A stretch of DNA of 42,073 nucleotides from Phycisphaerales bacterium UBA1845 (GTDB lineage Bacteria; Planctomycetota; Phycisphaerae; UBA1845), in contig DDIR01000140.1 in NCBI GenBank assembly GCA_002338715.1, positions 1 to 42,073 on the forward strand, read 5' to 3'. Position 1 is the first letter of the stretch, and every line of letters begins with the position of its first letter. Below, piece after piece: positions 15,661-25,185 of this stretch. The position numbers and the translations under genes are program-made. A model generated the notes under the pieces. That model did no database searches. It was not told where the DNA came from and was given only the letters and a program-made list of their open reading frames with translations.

Positions 15661-16968
15661 ATGAGACATCGATCATTTCTCCTTGTTGCCTGCTTGGTGC
15701 TGTTGGGGACGATCCCCTGCGAAGCCGGTGAGGCATTGCTGAGCCCGCGCGATCTGAAATCGCTGGGTTACTTCAAGTATTGGAGCCTCGACCTCGAGAT
15801 GGATCGGGGTGGATACGTGCGCGATTCCTATCGGGTCGACGATAGCTTGTACGTCGTATCGGAGAAGGGTGATGTTTTCTCGCTTCATGCCGACATCGGA
15901 TTGACGCGTTGGTCTCGCAACCTGACGGAGAGCGTCTATCGGATATTCGAACCGCAGCACTTCGTGTCGGAAGGCGGCGCACCTTTGGTGGCGATCGCGA
16001 CAACCCCGCGATTCTTTGTCCTTGATCGCTATTCCGGTGACGAGGTGAAGGATATGACGTTGGGGGTGTCGGTCGGGACGGCGGTTGTTGCGCAGGGCGG
16101 TTCGTTGTTTTTCGGCAGCAGCGACGGTCATCTCTATTCGATGTTGTGGGATGATCCGCGAACGAACGATGCGATCTTCCTTTGGCGTACGATGGCTGGC
16201 GGTCCGGTCGGCGCGACGCCGCACCTGGTCAACGGCGGCGAGGACATCGTGTTTGCATCGCAAGTTGGCGAGGTTTTTGACTGCACAACGAGCCAAAAGA
16301 TTTTGAATTGGGATTTTTCGGCTGACGGGGCGATTGAAGGTGAAATCGTGGTGGATCCGGAAAATGTCTATGTCGCCAGTTCGGATCGATCGTTGTATCG
16401 ATTGGATATTGATTCAGGCGTCCCGCGATGGCGCGTGCGATTTCCCGAACCGTTGCATGCCGGTCCGGTCGTCATCGGCAACATGGTCTTTCAATATTGC
16501 GACACGCAGGGAGTAACCGGTATCGACGTGGAGACCGGCAAGGCGTTGTGGAATGTCGGTTCGGCGCGGGACGTGGTCTGTCGCAACGGTGACCGTGTTA
16601 TTTTAATCGCCGGTACACAGTTGAAACTGGTGGCGGCTGACACTGGCGACGTGCTGGAGACAGCCGAGATTCCGCCGCACACAACACCGATTCAAAACAC
16701 GCAGGACGAAACGTTGTATCTGGTGTCACGTCTTGGCACTGTTCTTTGTGCGAAACCCAAAGGTCACCCATACCTGACGCCCGAAGTGGTGGCGCTGGCC
16801 AAGCGCGAACTGCATCAAGCCCCGGTTGAAGAAGCGGCTGACGAAGGTGAAGGCGAATTGAAACCGCGTCTTCCGAAACGCAGCGAGGTTCTGGATTGGG
16901 ACGACCCGCTTCGCAGCACGACCGACATTCCGCCGCTCGCAGGTCAGACGGCGAAGGAAAAAGAGTAG
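15661..16968 (+). CDS. PQQ-like beta-propeller repeat protein
   Basis: 435 aa from the ATG at 15661, where a signal peptide begins (FLLVACLVLLGTIPCEAG). The body is built of repeated blades with the W-type pattern of PQQ_2/BamB repeats: GDVFSLHADIGLTRWSRNL, GHLYSMLWDD, RSLYRLDIDSGVPRWRV, GVTGIDVETGKALWNV. The last 60 residues are charged and low-complexity (VEEAADEGEGELKPRL) and end in KEKE. No catalytic dehydrogenase residues are obvious, so a scaffold role outside the cytoplasm is more likely than alcohol dehydrogenase activity. Confidence 0.88.
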   Translation: MRHRSFLLVACLVLLGTIPCEAGEALLSPRDLKSLGYFKYWSLDLEMDRGGYVRDSYRVDDSLYVVSEKGDVFSLHADIGLTRWSRNLTESVYRIFEPQHFVSEGGAPLVAIATTPRFFVLDRYSGDEVKDMTLGVSVGTAVVAQGGSLFFGSSDGHLYSMLWDDPRTNDAIFLWRTMAGGPVGATPHLVNGGEDIVFASQVGEVFDCTTSQKILNWDFSADGAIEGEIVVDPENVYVASSDRSLYRLDIDSGVPRWRVRFPEPLHAGPVVIGNMVFQYCDTQGVTGIDVETGKALWNVGSARDVVCRNGDRVILIAGTQLKLVAADTGDVLETAEIPPHTTPIQNTQDETLYLVSRLGTVLCAKPKGHPYLTPEVVALAKRELHQAPVEEAADEGEGELKPRLPKRSEVLDWDDPLRSTTDIPPLAGQTAKEKE

Positions 16969-16970
16969 CC

Positions 16971-17108
16971 GTGCATCGGGAGGCTGACCTGGTCTTTGAT
17001 GCCGCGCGCCAAATGCCGGCTGACTTGCGTCGGTTCATTTCAAAATGGGTAGCCTCTGACTCAAAAAACGATCGGTTTCAAAAGGCGTCGCCGTGGATTT
17101 TCCAGTGA
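16971..17108 (+). CDS. Possible 45-aa protein after the propeller gene
   Basis: A GTG two bases after the upstream stop opens 45 codons (begins MHREADLVFDAARQMPADL, ends KASPWIFQ). AAGGAAAAAGAG in the end of the previous gene could serve as ribosome site. The sequence is amphipathic and not obviously a shadow, but there is no family match I recognise. Confidence 0.25.
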   Translation: MHREADLVFDAARQMPADLRRFISKWVASDSKNDRFQKASPWIFQ

Positions 17109-17211
17109 AGGCAAGCCGGCGGTCATGGTCGGCTGGTGTGTAGTCTTACTTGGCGCTTGCCACATACGCTTTGACGGTGCGTGTGTGGGTCGGTGCCTGT
17201 GAGAAAGCAGC

Positions 17212-17239
17212 TTGACACGCCCGCGCCCGGAAGTAGGAT
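17212..17239 (+). promoter_or_regulatory. Sigma-70-type promoter upstream of the lipoprotein pair
   Basis: TTGACA (17212-17217, perfect -35) and TAGGAT (17234-17239) with a 16-bp spacer. The start near 17246 would leave a leader of about 175 nt before the GTG at 17422. The remaining gap 17109-17421 shows no gene of its own. Confidence 0.6.
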
Positions 17240-17421
17240 CGGCTCAGTTCCAGGCGCTTTCAAGGCCGGTTTTCGGCTTGTATCCACCTTGAAGGCAACT
17301 TCAGCAGGTCACGTTTTGTCACCGCATCGGGTGATGCCTGCGCGATCAAAACATGGCGTTGATGCCGTCCGACCGGCGCATGTCCGGTGGCGGTTTATTC
17401 ATTTCAAAGGGAGGACCAGCC

Positions 17422-18582
17422 GTGAGCGATGCTGCCCGTCAGATTCACGCACCACTCGGCGTTGTACGAGGAATTGTCAGCCGTCGTTTGCTGACGTTGT
17501 CTATGGGAATTCTGGCGACCGGTATGTTGGCGTCGGGATGTTCTCAGCACGCGGTGGAAACCGGTTGGTCCGATCCGAGCAAGGTTCAGGTTCAGTTTTA
17601 CGCGCCGCCCGGAGCGACGGTTGCGGTTCAGAAAGCATTCTCGACGCCGCGTCATCAAGTGGCGGCATACGGTTCCGACCATCGGTTGGAACATGCACCC
17701 GAAGAATTCGCGGTCTTCAATCTGAAGAGCGGACATTGCTTCAGCTTCAAGTACACGACGGCAGAAGGTTTCCCGGGCGTGAGCATCTACGGCGAGTTGG
17801 AAGCCCACAAGGTGCATTCGGAAGAGGCCCGCAAGTTCGTGCGTCAGACGTTTGTGCCGATCGTTCTCCCGAGTCGTTATTACCAGAATGATCCGGAACA
17901 TTACTTCCCGGTGCGTGGGCCGTCGGGAGCGGGTCTCGATGAAATCGAAGTCGAGCATCTCAAGCAGGGCGACTTGATCACGAAGGTTTACTTCGTGGCT
18001 GACTTGCAGCGTGCGTGGGAAAGTGTTCGCGAAATCGATTTCCACATTGACAAGCTCCGTTCGTCCGAGACCGTGTTGAACACCGAGTTGGAGTTGGTGG
18101 ACTCGCGTTTTGAAAGTTATCGCCGCGAATCGCTGTACGCCGATCCGACGATCGATCCCTATGCCGCCCACCAGGATTCAACCGGTGAGAGCACCCGCTT
18201 CATCAAGATCGAAGCCAAGCGTCAGAGCCTGGAAAACCAGCGGTACCTGATCCGTCAGCAGATCGAAGATTTGCAGAACGAGAAGCGTATTCGTACGCGG
18301 CTTCTGGATTCGATGAAGATCGTTAACCGTCGGGGTTCGATGGTGCTCGCCACGCCGGAGACTCAGTGGGAATTCCACGACACCAAGCATCAGGTTGGCG
18401 ATGCCCGCATGTACATGGGCCACGAAACCGGTCCGTACGGCGAGTACCGCACGGGTGACATTGTTCTGCCGGCACTCGGTGAAGTGGTGGCGGTGATGCG
18501 CGTCGGTGGCCGACATATGCACTGGGACGACCCGCGTCGCGAGATGGTCGAGTTCAGCGAAGAGGCTGAAGAAGCGAAGTAG
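17422..18582 (+). CDS. Lipoprotein of unknown function with coiled coil
   Basis: I choose the GTG at 17422 because a perfect GGGAGGA lies nine bases before it; this gives 386 aa. A long n-region leads to a lipobox LASGC (C40). A beta-rich domain follows (PSKVQVQFYAPPGATVAVQ and onward, about 50-190). Then come two helical stretches with coiled-coil character (about 195-235 and 255-300, QSLENQRYLIRQQIEDLQNE), and an Asp/Glu-rich C-terminus. It precedes the SUMF1-type lipoprotein by 137 bp in the same direction, suggesting a pair acting at the envelope. I do not recognise a family. Confidence 0.75.
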   Translation: MSDAARQIHAPLGVVRGIVSRRLLTLSMGILATGMLASGCSQHAVETGWSDPSKVQVQFYAPPGATVAVQKAFSTPRHQVAAYGSDHRLEHAPEEFAVFNLKSGHCFSFKYTTAEGFPGVSIYGELEAHKVHSEEARKFVRQTFVPIVLPSRYYQNDPEHYFPVRGPSGAGLDEIEVEHLKQGDLITKVYFVADLQRAWESVREIDFHIDKLRSSETVLNTELELVDSRFESYRRESLYADPTIDPYAAHQDSTGESTRFIKIEAKRQSLENQRYLIRQQIEDLQNEKRIRTRLLDSMKIVNRRGSMVLATPETQWEFHDTKHQVGDARMYMGHETGPYGEYRTGDIVLPALGEVVAVMRVGGRHMHWDDPRREMVEFSEEAEEAK

Positions 18583-18719
18583 ATTCGCCTTGCATTCTGA
18601 CACCGATCCAAGTGCGGTCATGCCATCGAGGTGTGTTGGTTGGCATGGTTGTCGTGGAGGGTGATTTTCAAAAACTTACAATCCGCCGCACAAGCGGTGT
18701 TTGATAGGAGGTCAGCACC

Positions 18720-20072
18720 ATGGAGCCGATGAAACAGACGTCCGGCTTGGCGAGTTTCGGCAAGGTGAATGGGCGTGTTCTGCGCTCGTTGATTGCGATT
18801 GCGGTATGTGTGACGATCACTGGTTGCAGCTGGAATCACACGCAGCTGGGCGATCGGTCGATTCGATCGCACGGAAATGCCTCGCTGCTGCCGGATGAAT
18901 TCGTGCCGTTGACCGGGCTCGATCCGAGCAATCCGCATCACTATCCCGACAATTGGCCGCGCTTCATCGTGTCGCAGCGCGACAACATGGTGATGGTCTA
19001 CGTCGATGGTGGTGAGTTCGACATGGGAGATGGCGAGAACCGTCGCCGCGTCTACGTCGATCCGTTCTACATTGACGTGCACGAAGTCACCAATTCGCAG
19101 TTCGATCGGTTCCGCAAGGATCGTCGTTTCCAGACGCACCTGCGTCGCAACTGGAATCGCCCGTGGATGGAGAGCAACGCCTTCCACACTTATCCGAGCG
19201 AATATTATCCGTTCCGCTGCTGGACCAAGCAGAAGCTATATCCCGAAATCGCGCAGCAGTTCCACCTGTGGCGCGGACAGAACCCCAAGGACATCGACTT
19301 CTATCTCGACTACTGGGAGCCGGGTCACAACAACGATGATCCCGCCCGCAACGTGTCGTGGTGGGAGGCTTGGTTGTATTCGGAGTGGTCGCAAAAAATG
19401 TTGCCGACCGAAGCGCAGTGGGAGTTGGCTGCCCGTGGCAAACGCGACAATCGGGCGTTCCCCTGGGGCGACAATGCCGGTGGGGCGGACAAGCTCTGCA
19501 ACAGCGCCGAGCAGGGTATGAACGACGGGCATGAGTACGTCGCTTCGGTGATGGAGTATGGCGGCGGCGTCAGTCCTTATGGTTGTTACAACATGGCCGG
19601 CAACGTTTGGGAATGGTGCATCGACAACTACGATCCGAACTTCGCGTTGCGTTCGCGGAATTTCCCGTGGGTTGATCCGTATCCCTATGAGCCGCACGAG
19701 TATCCGGGCGGGCAGATGGATGTCGATAATGCCGTCGAAGTGAATCCGGTTGGACCGCTTCATGGCGACCAGCGGGCGATGCGTGGTGGATCGTACACCA
19801 AGGAATTGAATCGTTGCCAGGTCACGAGTCGCCGCGGCGCTCGTCCGGACGTGCACCAGATGGACGTTGGTTTCCGTTGCGTGCTGCCGCTGCCGGGTGT
19901 TGCTCCGGAACCGATCATGCAGACGCAGATGCAAGCCGCTCCGAGTCGTCCAATGGAGCCGGCACCAGTTGCGACGGCACCGCCTGCGAGCACCAGCGAA
20001 TTCCATTATTGGGAGGTGCCGTGTGAAGGTTGTCCTCCGGGTTCGACCGGCGGGACCAACTGCAACAACTAG
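18720..20072 (+). CDS. SUMF1/FGE-family (formylglycine-generating-enzyme-like) lipoprotein
   Basis: 450 aa, with a strong AGGAGGT 8 bases before the ATG. Lipobox TITGC (C36). The FGE-sulfatase domain runs from about 95 to 385: EFDMGDGENRRRVYVDPFYI, DVHEVTNSQFDRF, NVSWWEAWLYSEW, LPTEAQWELAARG, FPWGDNAGGADKLCN, NMAGNVWEWCIDNYD, AMRGGSY and the final VGFRCV. The catalytic cysteine pair of true sulfatase-modifying enzymes is not evident, so this is more like the structural or binding members such as the gliding proteins GldJ/GldK. The tail is proline/alanine-rich and ends with a cysteine-containing stretch. It probably works at the outer envelope with the preceding lipoprotein. Confidence 0.88.
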   Translation: MEPMKQTSGLASFGKVNGRVLRSLIAIAVCVTITGCSWNHTQLGDRSIRSHGNASLLPDEFVPLTGLDPSNPHHYPDNWPRFIVSQRDNMVMVYVDGGEFDMGDGENRRRVYVDPFYIDVHEVTNSQFDRFRKDRRFQTHLRRNWNRPWMESNAFHTYPSEYYPFRCWTKQKLYPEIAQQFHLWRGQNPKDIDFYLDYWEPGHNNDDPARNVSWWEAWLYSEWSQKMLPTEAQWELAARGKRDNRAFPWGDNAGGADKLCNSAEQGMNDGHEYVASVMEYGGGVSPYGCYNMAGNVWEWCIDNYDPNFALRSRNFPWVDPYPYEPHEYPGGQMDVDNAVEVNPVGPLHGDQRAMRGGSYTKELNRCQVTSRRGARPDVHQMDVGFRCVLPLPGVAPEPIMQTQMQAAPSRPMEPAPVATAPPASTSEFHYWEVPCEGCPPGSTGGTNCNN

Positions 20073-20094
20073 GTGTTGTCAGCTGAAGATTTGT

Positions 20095-20125
20095 CAGTCC
20101 CCCACCCTGGAAGGGCGGGGCACCC
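20095..20125 (+). repeat. Palindromic intergenic repeat, type A (copy 1)
   Basis: A 31-bp element beginning CAGTCCCCCACCCTGGAAGG and ending GGGGCACCC. It folds as a hairpin with CCCC/GGGG outer and CCCT/AGGG inner pairs. An identical copy lies at 22259-22289 and a near copy at 29822-29852. Confidence 0.85.
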
Positions 20126-20152
20126 TTCACCGTTGTATTGATTTGAAATTTC

Positions 20153-20190
20153 AAAGGAGCGTTTCGCGGCTTGCGGGGCGCTCCTTTTTT
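20153..20190 (+). terminator. Intrinsic terminator after the SUMF1-type gene
   Basis: AAAGGAGCG (20153-20161) pairs perfectly with CGCTCCTTT (20179-20187), and the T run extends to 20190. Because the stem begins with AAA it can work in both directions to some degree. It ends the lipoprotein unit ahead of purH. Confidence 0.85.
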
Positions 20191-20230
20191 GTGCGCTTGT
20201 AAGGCGAAGGTTGGCCGGTAGTCTACCGGC

Positions 20231-21874
20231 ATGACCACGACACCCATCAAACGGGCGCTGATCAGCGTCTTCGACAAGACCGGCATCGTTGATTTTTCGC
20301 GGGCGCTGGCCGATGAATTCGGCGTTGAGATTATCTCGACCGGCGGTACCGCGAAGTTGCTGGCGGAGGCTGGCGTGCCGGTGACGCTGGTTGAAACGGT
20401 GACTGGTGCGGGCGAGATGCTGGATGGCCGAGTCAAAACGCTCCATCCGCGCATCCATGCCGGTATCCTCGCCGACCGGCGCAATCCAGATCATGTTCAG
20501 CAGTTGGCCGACGCCGCGATCGAACCGATCGATCTGGTGGTGGTGAATCTCTATCCGTTCGTCAAGACGATCGCCCAGCCCGGCTGTACGTTTGCGCAGG
20601 CGATTGAGATGATCGACATCGGTGGTCCATGCATGCTGCGGGCGGCTGCGAAGAACCATCAGAACACGTGCGTGTTGTACGGTCAGCCGGACGCCTACGA
20701 ATCGGTGTTGGCGATGCTTCGGTCGGGCGGTGTGATCGCGGATGAGCAGCGGGCAGCGTTTTCGGCTGACGTGTTTCGGCGGACGAGTGCGTACGACGCG
20801 CAGATTGACGCGTACCTGCGCGGGCAGACTTCAAGCGGTGAAGCGCTGCCGGCGCAGCTTTCAGTTGACGCTAACCTGGTGCAGACGCTTCGCTATGGCG
20901 AGAACCATCATCAGGCGGCTGGCTTGTTTGTGGGGGCAGCGGCTTCGGGCGGGAGCGTGGCTGGCGGTGACGTTCTTCAGGGGGAGATGTCGTTTAACAA
21001 CTACGTCGATGTGAGTGCGGCAGTCGAGCTTTGTGGGGAGCTCGATCGGGCGTTTCCCGGGCGGGCGGTTTGCGTGTTGGTGAAGCATACGAATGCGTGC
21101 GGGGTTGGGATTGCTGACTCGTTTGAAGAGGCTTACCGCAAGGCGTATTTGTCCGATCCGACTGCCGCGTTTGGCGGGGTTTTGGCGCAGAATGTTGCGG
21201 TGTCGGCTGACACTGCCAACTGCGTGATGGAAACGTATGCGCGGTTTGGAAAAGCCGTTGGCATGAAAGGGTTTTTCGTCGAGGTTTGGGCGGCGCCGGG
21301 TTTTGCGGATGGGACGGTTGCGCTTATTCAGGGGGCGAAGGCGTGGGGGCAGCGGGTGCGGTTGCTTTCGCTGGGCGATGGCGGCAGTGGTGCGTTGTCG
21401 AGCGGGCTGCAGGTGCGGCAGATTTCGGGTGGATACCTTGCCCAGTCGGCTGACGATCTTGGGCTTAATGAAGACAAGTGGCGAGTTGCGACGAAACGTC
21501 AGCCGACCGAAGCCGAGTGGAATGATCTGCGCCTTTCGTGGCTCGTTTGTAAGCACACCAAGAGCAACGCGATTACGATTTGCAAGGACGACATGCTCAT
21601 CGGCAGCGGGATGGGGCAGACAAGCCGCGTGATGAGTTGCCGCATCGCTGCGTGGCAGGCCCGCGACAATGGGCACGGTGAGAAGTTGGTTGGCGCGTGC
21701 GCGGCATCGGATGCGTTTTTTCCGTTCTCTGATGGCGTGGATATTTTGATCGAAGCCGGCGTGGCTGCGGTCATTCAGCCGGGTGGGTCGAAGAATGATG
21801 ATGATGTGATCGCGGCTTGTGATGATGCGGGCATTGCGATGGTTTTGACAGGGACGCGGCATTTTCGGCATTGA
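20231..21874 (+). CDS. purH: Bifunctional AICAR transformylase / IMP cyclohydrolase PurH
   Basis: 547 aa, slightly longer than the usual 510-530. The N-terminal MGS-like IMP cyclohydrolase domain (1-150) has [45 protein letters not shown] and [10 protein letters not shown]. The transformylase part has [35 protein letters not shown] and the C-terminal [19 protein letters not shown] followed by TGTRHFRH. It carries out the last two steps of IMP synthesis in the cytoplasm. No other purine gene is adjacent, so it seems to be a stand-alone gene. The ATG at 20231 gives the normal N-terminus. Confidence 0.98.
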   Translation: MTTTPIKRALISVFDKTGIVDFSRALADEFGVEIISTGGTAKLLAEAGVPVTLVETVTGAGEMLDGRVKTLHPRIHAGILADRRNPDHVQQLADAAIEPIDLVVVNLYPFVKTIAQPGCTFAQAIEMIDIGGPCMLRAAAKNHQNTCVLYGQPDAYESVLAMLRSGGVIADEQRAAFSADVFRRTSAYDAQIDAYLRGQTSSGEALPAQLSVDANLVQTLRYGENHHQAAGLFVGAAASGGSVAGGDVLQGEMSFNNYVDVSAAVELCGELDRAFPGRAVCVLVKHTNACGVGIADSFEEAYRKAYLSDPTAAFGGVLAQNVAVSADTANCVMETYARFGKAVGMKGFFVEVWAAPGFADGTVALIQGAKAWGQRVRLLSLGDGGSGALSSGLQVRQISGGYLAQSADDLGLNEDKWRVATKRQPTEAEWNDLRLSWLVCKHTKSNAITICKDDMLIGSGMGQTSRVMSCRIAAWQARDNGHGEKLVGACAASDAFFPFSDGVDILIEAGVAAVIQPGGSKNDDDVIAACDDAGIAMVLTGTRHFRH

Positions 21875-21931
21875 TTTTCCAATAGTGTTTTTTGTTCAGC
21901 ACCAACCTTCCCATTGAGGAGTTTGCGGGCC

Positions 21932-22240
21932 GTGCAACCGGAAGAAATACCTGACTTGGCCCACTTCTTGATAACCTATCTGCACCAGGATTTCGATCTG
22001 GATTACGCTGATGACATTGAGGTACTGCTCGAATTCCTGAGCGACAATCCTCCGGAGACTGCAAAGTCGTTGCTTCGCGACCTTAGATATGTGCTCTATT
22101 CTGATCTATCAAACGATGAGGTGCGGCGATTGATTCTGCAGTGCGGTAGTTCATTCGATCCGTCGAGTGCCGGTTTGACGGGAAGGGAGTGGCTTGCTGA
22201 AGTTGAAAAAGAAGTGCTTGATTGGAAGCCATCAGATTGA
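21932..22240 (+). CDS. CdiI_2-type immunity protein, orphan
   Basis: 102 aa from the GTG at 21932, ten bases after TGAGGAG; a TTG at 21914 is less likely. The sequence fits the contact-dependent growth inhibition immunity family CdiI_2: an N-terminal [17 protein letters not shown] segment, acidic helices in the middle and a C-terminal [13 protein letters not shown]. Such proteins bind and neutralise the toxin tip delivered by a neighbouring cell. No toxin (CdiA, Rhs or other polymorphic toxin) is in the window, so this would protect against other strains' toxins or be a leftover. A type A palindromic repeat follows directly at 22259. Confidence 0.75.
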   Translation: MQPEEIPDLAHFLITYLHQDFDLDYADDIEVLLEFLSDNPPETAKSLLRDLRYVLYSDLSNDEVRRLILQCGSSFDPSSAGLTGREWLAEVEKEVLDWKPSD

Positions 22241-22258
22241 GCGCAGCTTTGGATTCGT

Positions 22259-22289
22259 CAGTCCCCCACCCTGGAAGGGCGGGGCACCC
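22259..22289 (+). repeat. Palindromic intergenic repeat, type A (copy 2)
   Basis: Identical over 31 bp to the copy at 20095-20125. It lies between the convergent immunity gene and the sigma-54 activator gene, where it may also help end transcription. Confidence 0.85.
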
Positions 22290-22309
22290 TCTGTGTCATG
22301 ACTTGGCAC

Positions 22310-23701
22310 TTATTTGGATCCTACTGGTGCGTCTAGCAGGCCGTAGCGACGCATTTTTTTGTATAGGGTGGTTCGGTTGATGTCGAGCATTTCGGCGGTT
22401 TGCTGACGGTTCCAGTTGTTGACGCGCAGGGCGGCTTCGATGACGGTGCGCTCGGGTCCTTCGAGTGCTTTTTTCAGCGACGTATTGGGGAAGGTGATGT
22501 CGGTCGGCGCGAGTTGGCCCTGCTGGATGATGCGCGGGGGCAGGTCGTCGACGTCGATTTCGTTGCCTTTGGAGAGGACGACGGCGCGTTCGACCGCGTT
22601 TTCCAACTCGCGAACGTTACCGGGCCAGGGGTAGCGCTGCATGGCGCTGACAGCTTCTTCGCTGAATCCGGTGATGGTGCGGTTGGACTCTTCGCAGAAC
22701 TTGTCGAGGAAGTGGTTGGCGAGCAGCGGAATATCACCGACACGTTCCTGGAGCGTTGGCATGGTGATGGTGACGACGTTGATGCGATAGAACAGGTCTT
22801 CGCGGAAGTTGCCAGCCGCTACTTCTTCTTCGAGGTTTTTGTTGGTCGCGAGGACGAGGCGCACGTCGACTGTTTCGGTCTTGTTGCTGCCGACCGGTTC
22901 AAACTGTCGCGATTGAAGTGCGCGAAGCAGTTTGACTTGAAGGGCTGGCGATGCGGTGGCGATTTCGTCGAGAAAGAGCGTGCCTTCGTCAGCCGCTTTG
23001 AATTTTCCAACCTTGTCTGCGACGGCACCGGTGAATGCGCCGCGAACGTGTCCGAAGAGTTCGCTTTCGAGCAGTGATTCGGGGATGGCACCGCAGGCGA
23101 CTTCGATGCACGATTTGTCGCGGCGGGGGCTGCGATGGTGAATCATGCGGGCGACGAGCGACTTGCCCGTTCCGGATTCGCCCTGGACGAGAACGGTAAC
23201 TTTGGAGTCGGCGACGGCATCGATCAGGTCGTAGATTTTCTGCATGCGGTAATCGTGCCCGACAAGGTTGCCGAGTCCAAAGCGCATGTCGAGTTTCTGT
23301 TTCAACTCGTTGTTTTCGAGGATCAATGATTGCTGGCTTAGGGCGCGCTCGACGACGAGGCGTAGTTCGTCATCGATGATCGGTTTGGTGAGGTAATCGT
23401 ATGCGCCCATCTTGATGGCTTCGACGGCGCTTTCGATGGTGCCGTAACCGGTGATCATGATGACGACGGTTTCGGGCCAACGTTTGCGGATGACCTGAAG
23501 AAGTTCGAATCCGTCGCCGCCGGAGAGGTTGATGTCGCTGATGATGACGTCGGCTGGCTGCTGTTCGAGTTGCGTGAGCGCACCAGACAGACCGGTGGCG
23601 CCGGCGACGTTGTAGCCTTCGAGCGACAACATTTCCTGAAGCGATTCGAGGATGATCTGGTCATCGTCCACGACGAAGATGCGGGCTTTTCGCTCTTTCA
23701 T
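22310..23701 (-). CDS. NtrC-family sigma-54-dependent response regulator
   Basis: 463 aa in three domains. Receiver, about 7-120, with phosphoacceptor D56 in DVIISDINLSGGDG and the conserved lysine in DYLTKPI. AAA+ domain, about 150-380, with Walker A GESGTGKS, the sigma-54 contact loop GAFTGA (in GHVRGAFTGAVADK), Walker B GTLFLDEIA and the arginine region NVREL. A Fis-type helix-turn-helix at about 425-455 (RQQTAEMLDINRTTLYKKM). It would activate RpoN promoters on phosphorylation by the kinase just upstream, whose end it overlaps by four bases (ATGA). The promoter at 2560 in this window is a possible target, which is inference only. Confidence 0.96.
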   Translation of the reverse strand: MKERKARIFVVDDDQIILESLQEMLSLEGYNVAGATGLSGALTQLEQQPADVIISDINLSGGDGFELLQVIRKRWPETVVIMITGYGTIESAVEAIKMGAYDYLTKPIIDDELRLVVERALSQQSLILENNELKQKLDMRFGLGNLVGHDYRMQKIYDLIDAVADSKVTVLVQGESGTGKSLVARMIHHRSPRRDKSCIEVACGAIPESLLESELFGHVRGAFTGAVADKVGKFKAADEGTLFLDEIATASPALQVKLLRALQSRQFEPVGSNKTETVDVRLVLATNKNLEEEVAAGNFREDLFYRINVVTITMPTLQERVGDIPLLANHFLDKFCEESNRTITGFSEEAVSAMQRYPWPGNVRELENAVERAVVLSKGNEIDVDDLPPRIIQQGQLAPTDITFPNTSLKKALEGPERTVIEAALRVNNWNRQQTAEMLDINRTTLYKKMRRYGLLDAPVGSK

Positions 23702-24879
23702 TGCAGCGGTTCTTTCGTGTTGGTGGATTCGTCGGCGACGGGCGATGGTTGCCCGGGCGATGGTTGTTCAGGCGGATGCATCGGGATCGAGACAATGAAC
23801 GTGGCGCCACCGCTTGGGTTGTTGGCGGCTGCGATGGTGCCGCCCAGTTGGCCGATGTATTCGCGACAAATTGCCAGTCCGAGACCGGTGCCTTTGCCCG
23901 GTTTCTTGGTGGTGTGGAACGGTTTGAACAGTTGTTCGGTGTCGGCAGGTAAGCCGGTTCCGGTGTCCTCGAAGCGGATGATGATGTTGCTTTCGACGAT
24001 GCCGCTGGTGATGGTGAGTCGGCCCCCATCGGGCATGGCGTCGATGGCGTTGCGGATGAGGTTGCCGCAGACTTGCAGGAGTTTGGTTCCGCCGACCGAC
24101 GGCATGCGGTCTTCGTCGCCAAGGCAGGCTGCGATGATGACTTCGTTGGCGTCGGAGGCTTCGCGCATCATGTGGATGGCTTCTTCGACGATCCAGTTGA
24201 CGTTGCGGTCGTCTTCGTTGCCGGGGGCGCTGCGGGAGAACTCGAGCAGGTCGCTGATGATCTCGGCCATCCGCTTCATGCCGGCTGACGATTTCCCGAG
24301 GTACTCGTCGAGTTTTCCGGTCTGTCCGGTTTCGATGGCTCGGCGGGCGAGGTTGATGTAGCGGAGGCTTCCGTCGAGCGGGTTGTTGAGTTCGTGGGCG
24401 ACGCGGGCCGCGAGGCGTCCGACAGCCGCTAACCCGGCAGAGTGCGCGACTTGATTTTCCAGATCCTGTTCGCGGCTTAGGTCTTGTGCGAGCAGGAGCG
24501 CGCCGTACTGCGTTGTCTTGTTCAGCCGCAGTGGCTGGAATGAAAGGTCGAGCGAGCGGGCAATCGAATCGGCGCAGATGCAGCGGGTTGTGTCGAAGAT
24601 GCGCGACTCGCCTTTTTGCGACACGATGCGCAGTTGTTCGATCCAGTCGGGTTGCTCGGTTGTGCCGACGATTTCGATTTTGAAGTTGGCGTCGGTTCCG
24701 AGGAAGCGTTCGGCCAACCGGTTTCGGTACAGGGGTTTTTGGCTGGCGTCCCAAAGGGCGATCGCAACGGGCAGGAAATCCCCGATGGCTTGCAGCGCCA
24801 GGATGAGCGGATTCGCAGCCAGCGGTTCAGGGGTTGGCTGGGTAGATGCCGGTTTGGCTGTCGACGAAGCGTTGTACAT
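23698..24879 (-). CDS. NtrB-like cytoplasmic histidine kinase with PAS domain
   Basis: 393 aa without membrane spans. A PAS-like region covers about 25-140 (IALWDASQKPLYRNRLAERF). Then comes HisKA with the H-box RVAHELNNPLDGSLRYI, then HATPase_c with the N box LIRNAIDAMPDGG, G1 box FEDTGTGLP and G2 box GKGTGLGLAI. It should phosphorylate the NtrC-type regulator encoded with a 4-bp overlap downstream. Being soluble, it probably senses a cytoplasmic ligand or partner through the PAS domain. The start ATG at 24879 gives a complete N-terminus. Confidence 0.95.
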   Translation of the reverse strand: MYNASSTAKPASTQPTPEPLAANPLILALQAIGDFLPVAIALWDASQKPLYRNRLAERFLGTDANFKIEIVGTTEQPDWIEQLRIVSQKGESRIFDTTRCICADSIARSLDLSFQPLRLNKTTQYGALLLAQDLSREQDLENQVAHSAGLAAVGRLAARVAHELNNPLDGSLRYINLARRAIETGQTGKLDEYLGKSSAGMKRMAEIISDLLEFSRSAPGNEDDRNVNWIVEEAIHMMREASDANEVIIAACLGDEDRMPSVGGTKLLQVCGNLIRNAIDAMPDGGRLTITSGIVESNIIIRFEDTGTGLPADTEQLFKPFHTTKKPGKGTGLGLAICREYIGQLGGTIAAANNPSGGATFIVSIPMHPPEQPSPGQPSPVADESTNTKEPLQ

Positions 24880-25185
24880 TTTGACCGTCGGTTAGTCTGC
24901 ATTGATTCCGATGCGCGTCGCAGCGGTCGTGGTTTTTGTGGATCGTTTGGGCGTTCAATCGGATGCGACACGTTGCTTCTGCGCATCAATACCGTGCAAT
25001 TTGTATCGGAAGATCGGTGGGGGGATCGAAGGCAAATGTTGCCTTTGGGCATCATCGGTTGCGCAATGATGCTTTGTCGCGTTGCGTCTTGTCACCGCGC
25101 TTCAATGGGTGTGGGTGGACTTCAGCGCGCGGTGGGGCTGGCGCTGTTCAATGTTGCAAGACGCGGACGGTGTTGGCTGTCGTAC
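24880..25185 (-). other. Gap between the small lipoprotein and the kinase gene
   Basis: About 305 bp. Open frames seen here are short and look like noise. No terminator hairpin or clear promoter is found, so whether the kinase is cotranscribed with the lipoprotein and barrel genes cannot be decided. Confidence 0.3.

Noticed and set aside
17181..17891. 236-aa plus-strand ORF
   Set aside because: It overlaps the lipoprotein gene in another frame, is Arg/Ser-rich, and loses to the frame with the perfect ribosome site and lipobox.
20861..21871. 336-aa minus-strand ORF
   Set aside because: Opposite strand of purH; arginine-rich with no motif.
23768..24754. 328-aa minus-strand ORF
   Set aside because: Alternative frame of the histidine kinase gene with extreme Arg/Pro content.
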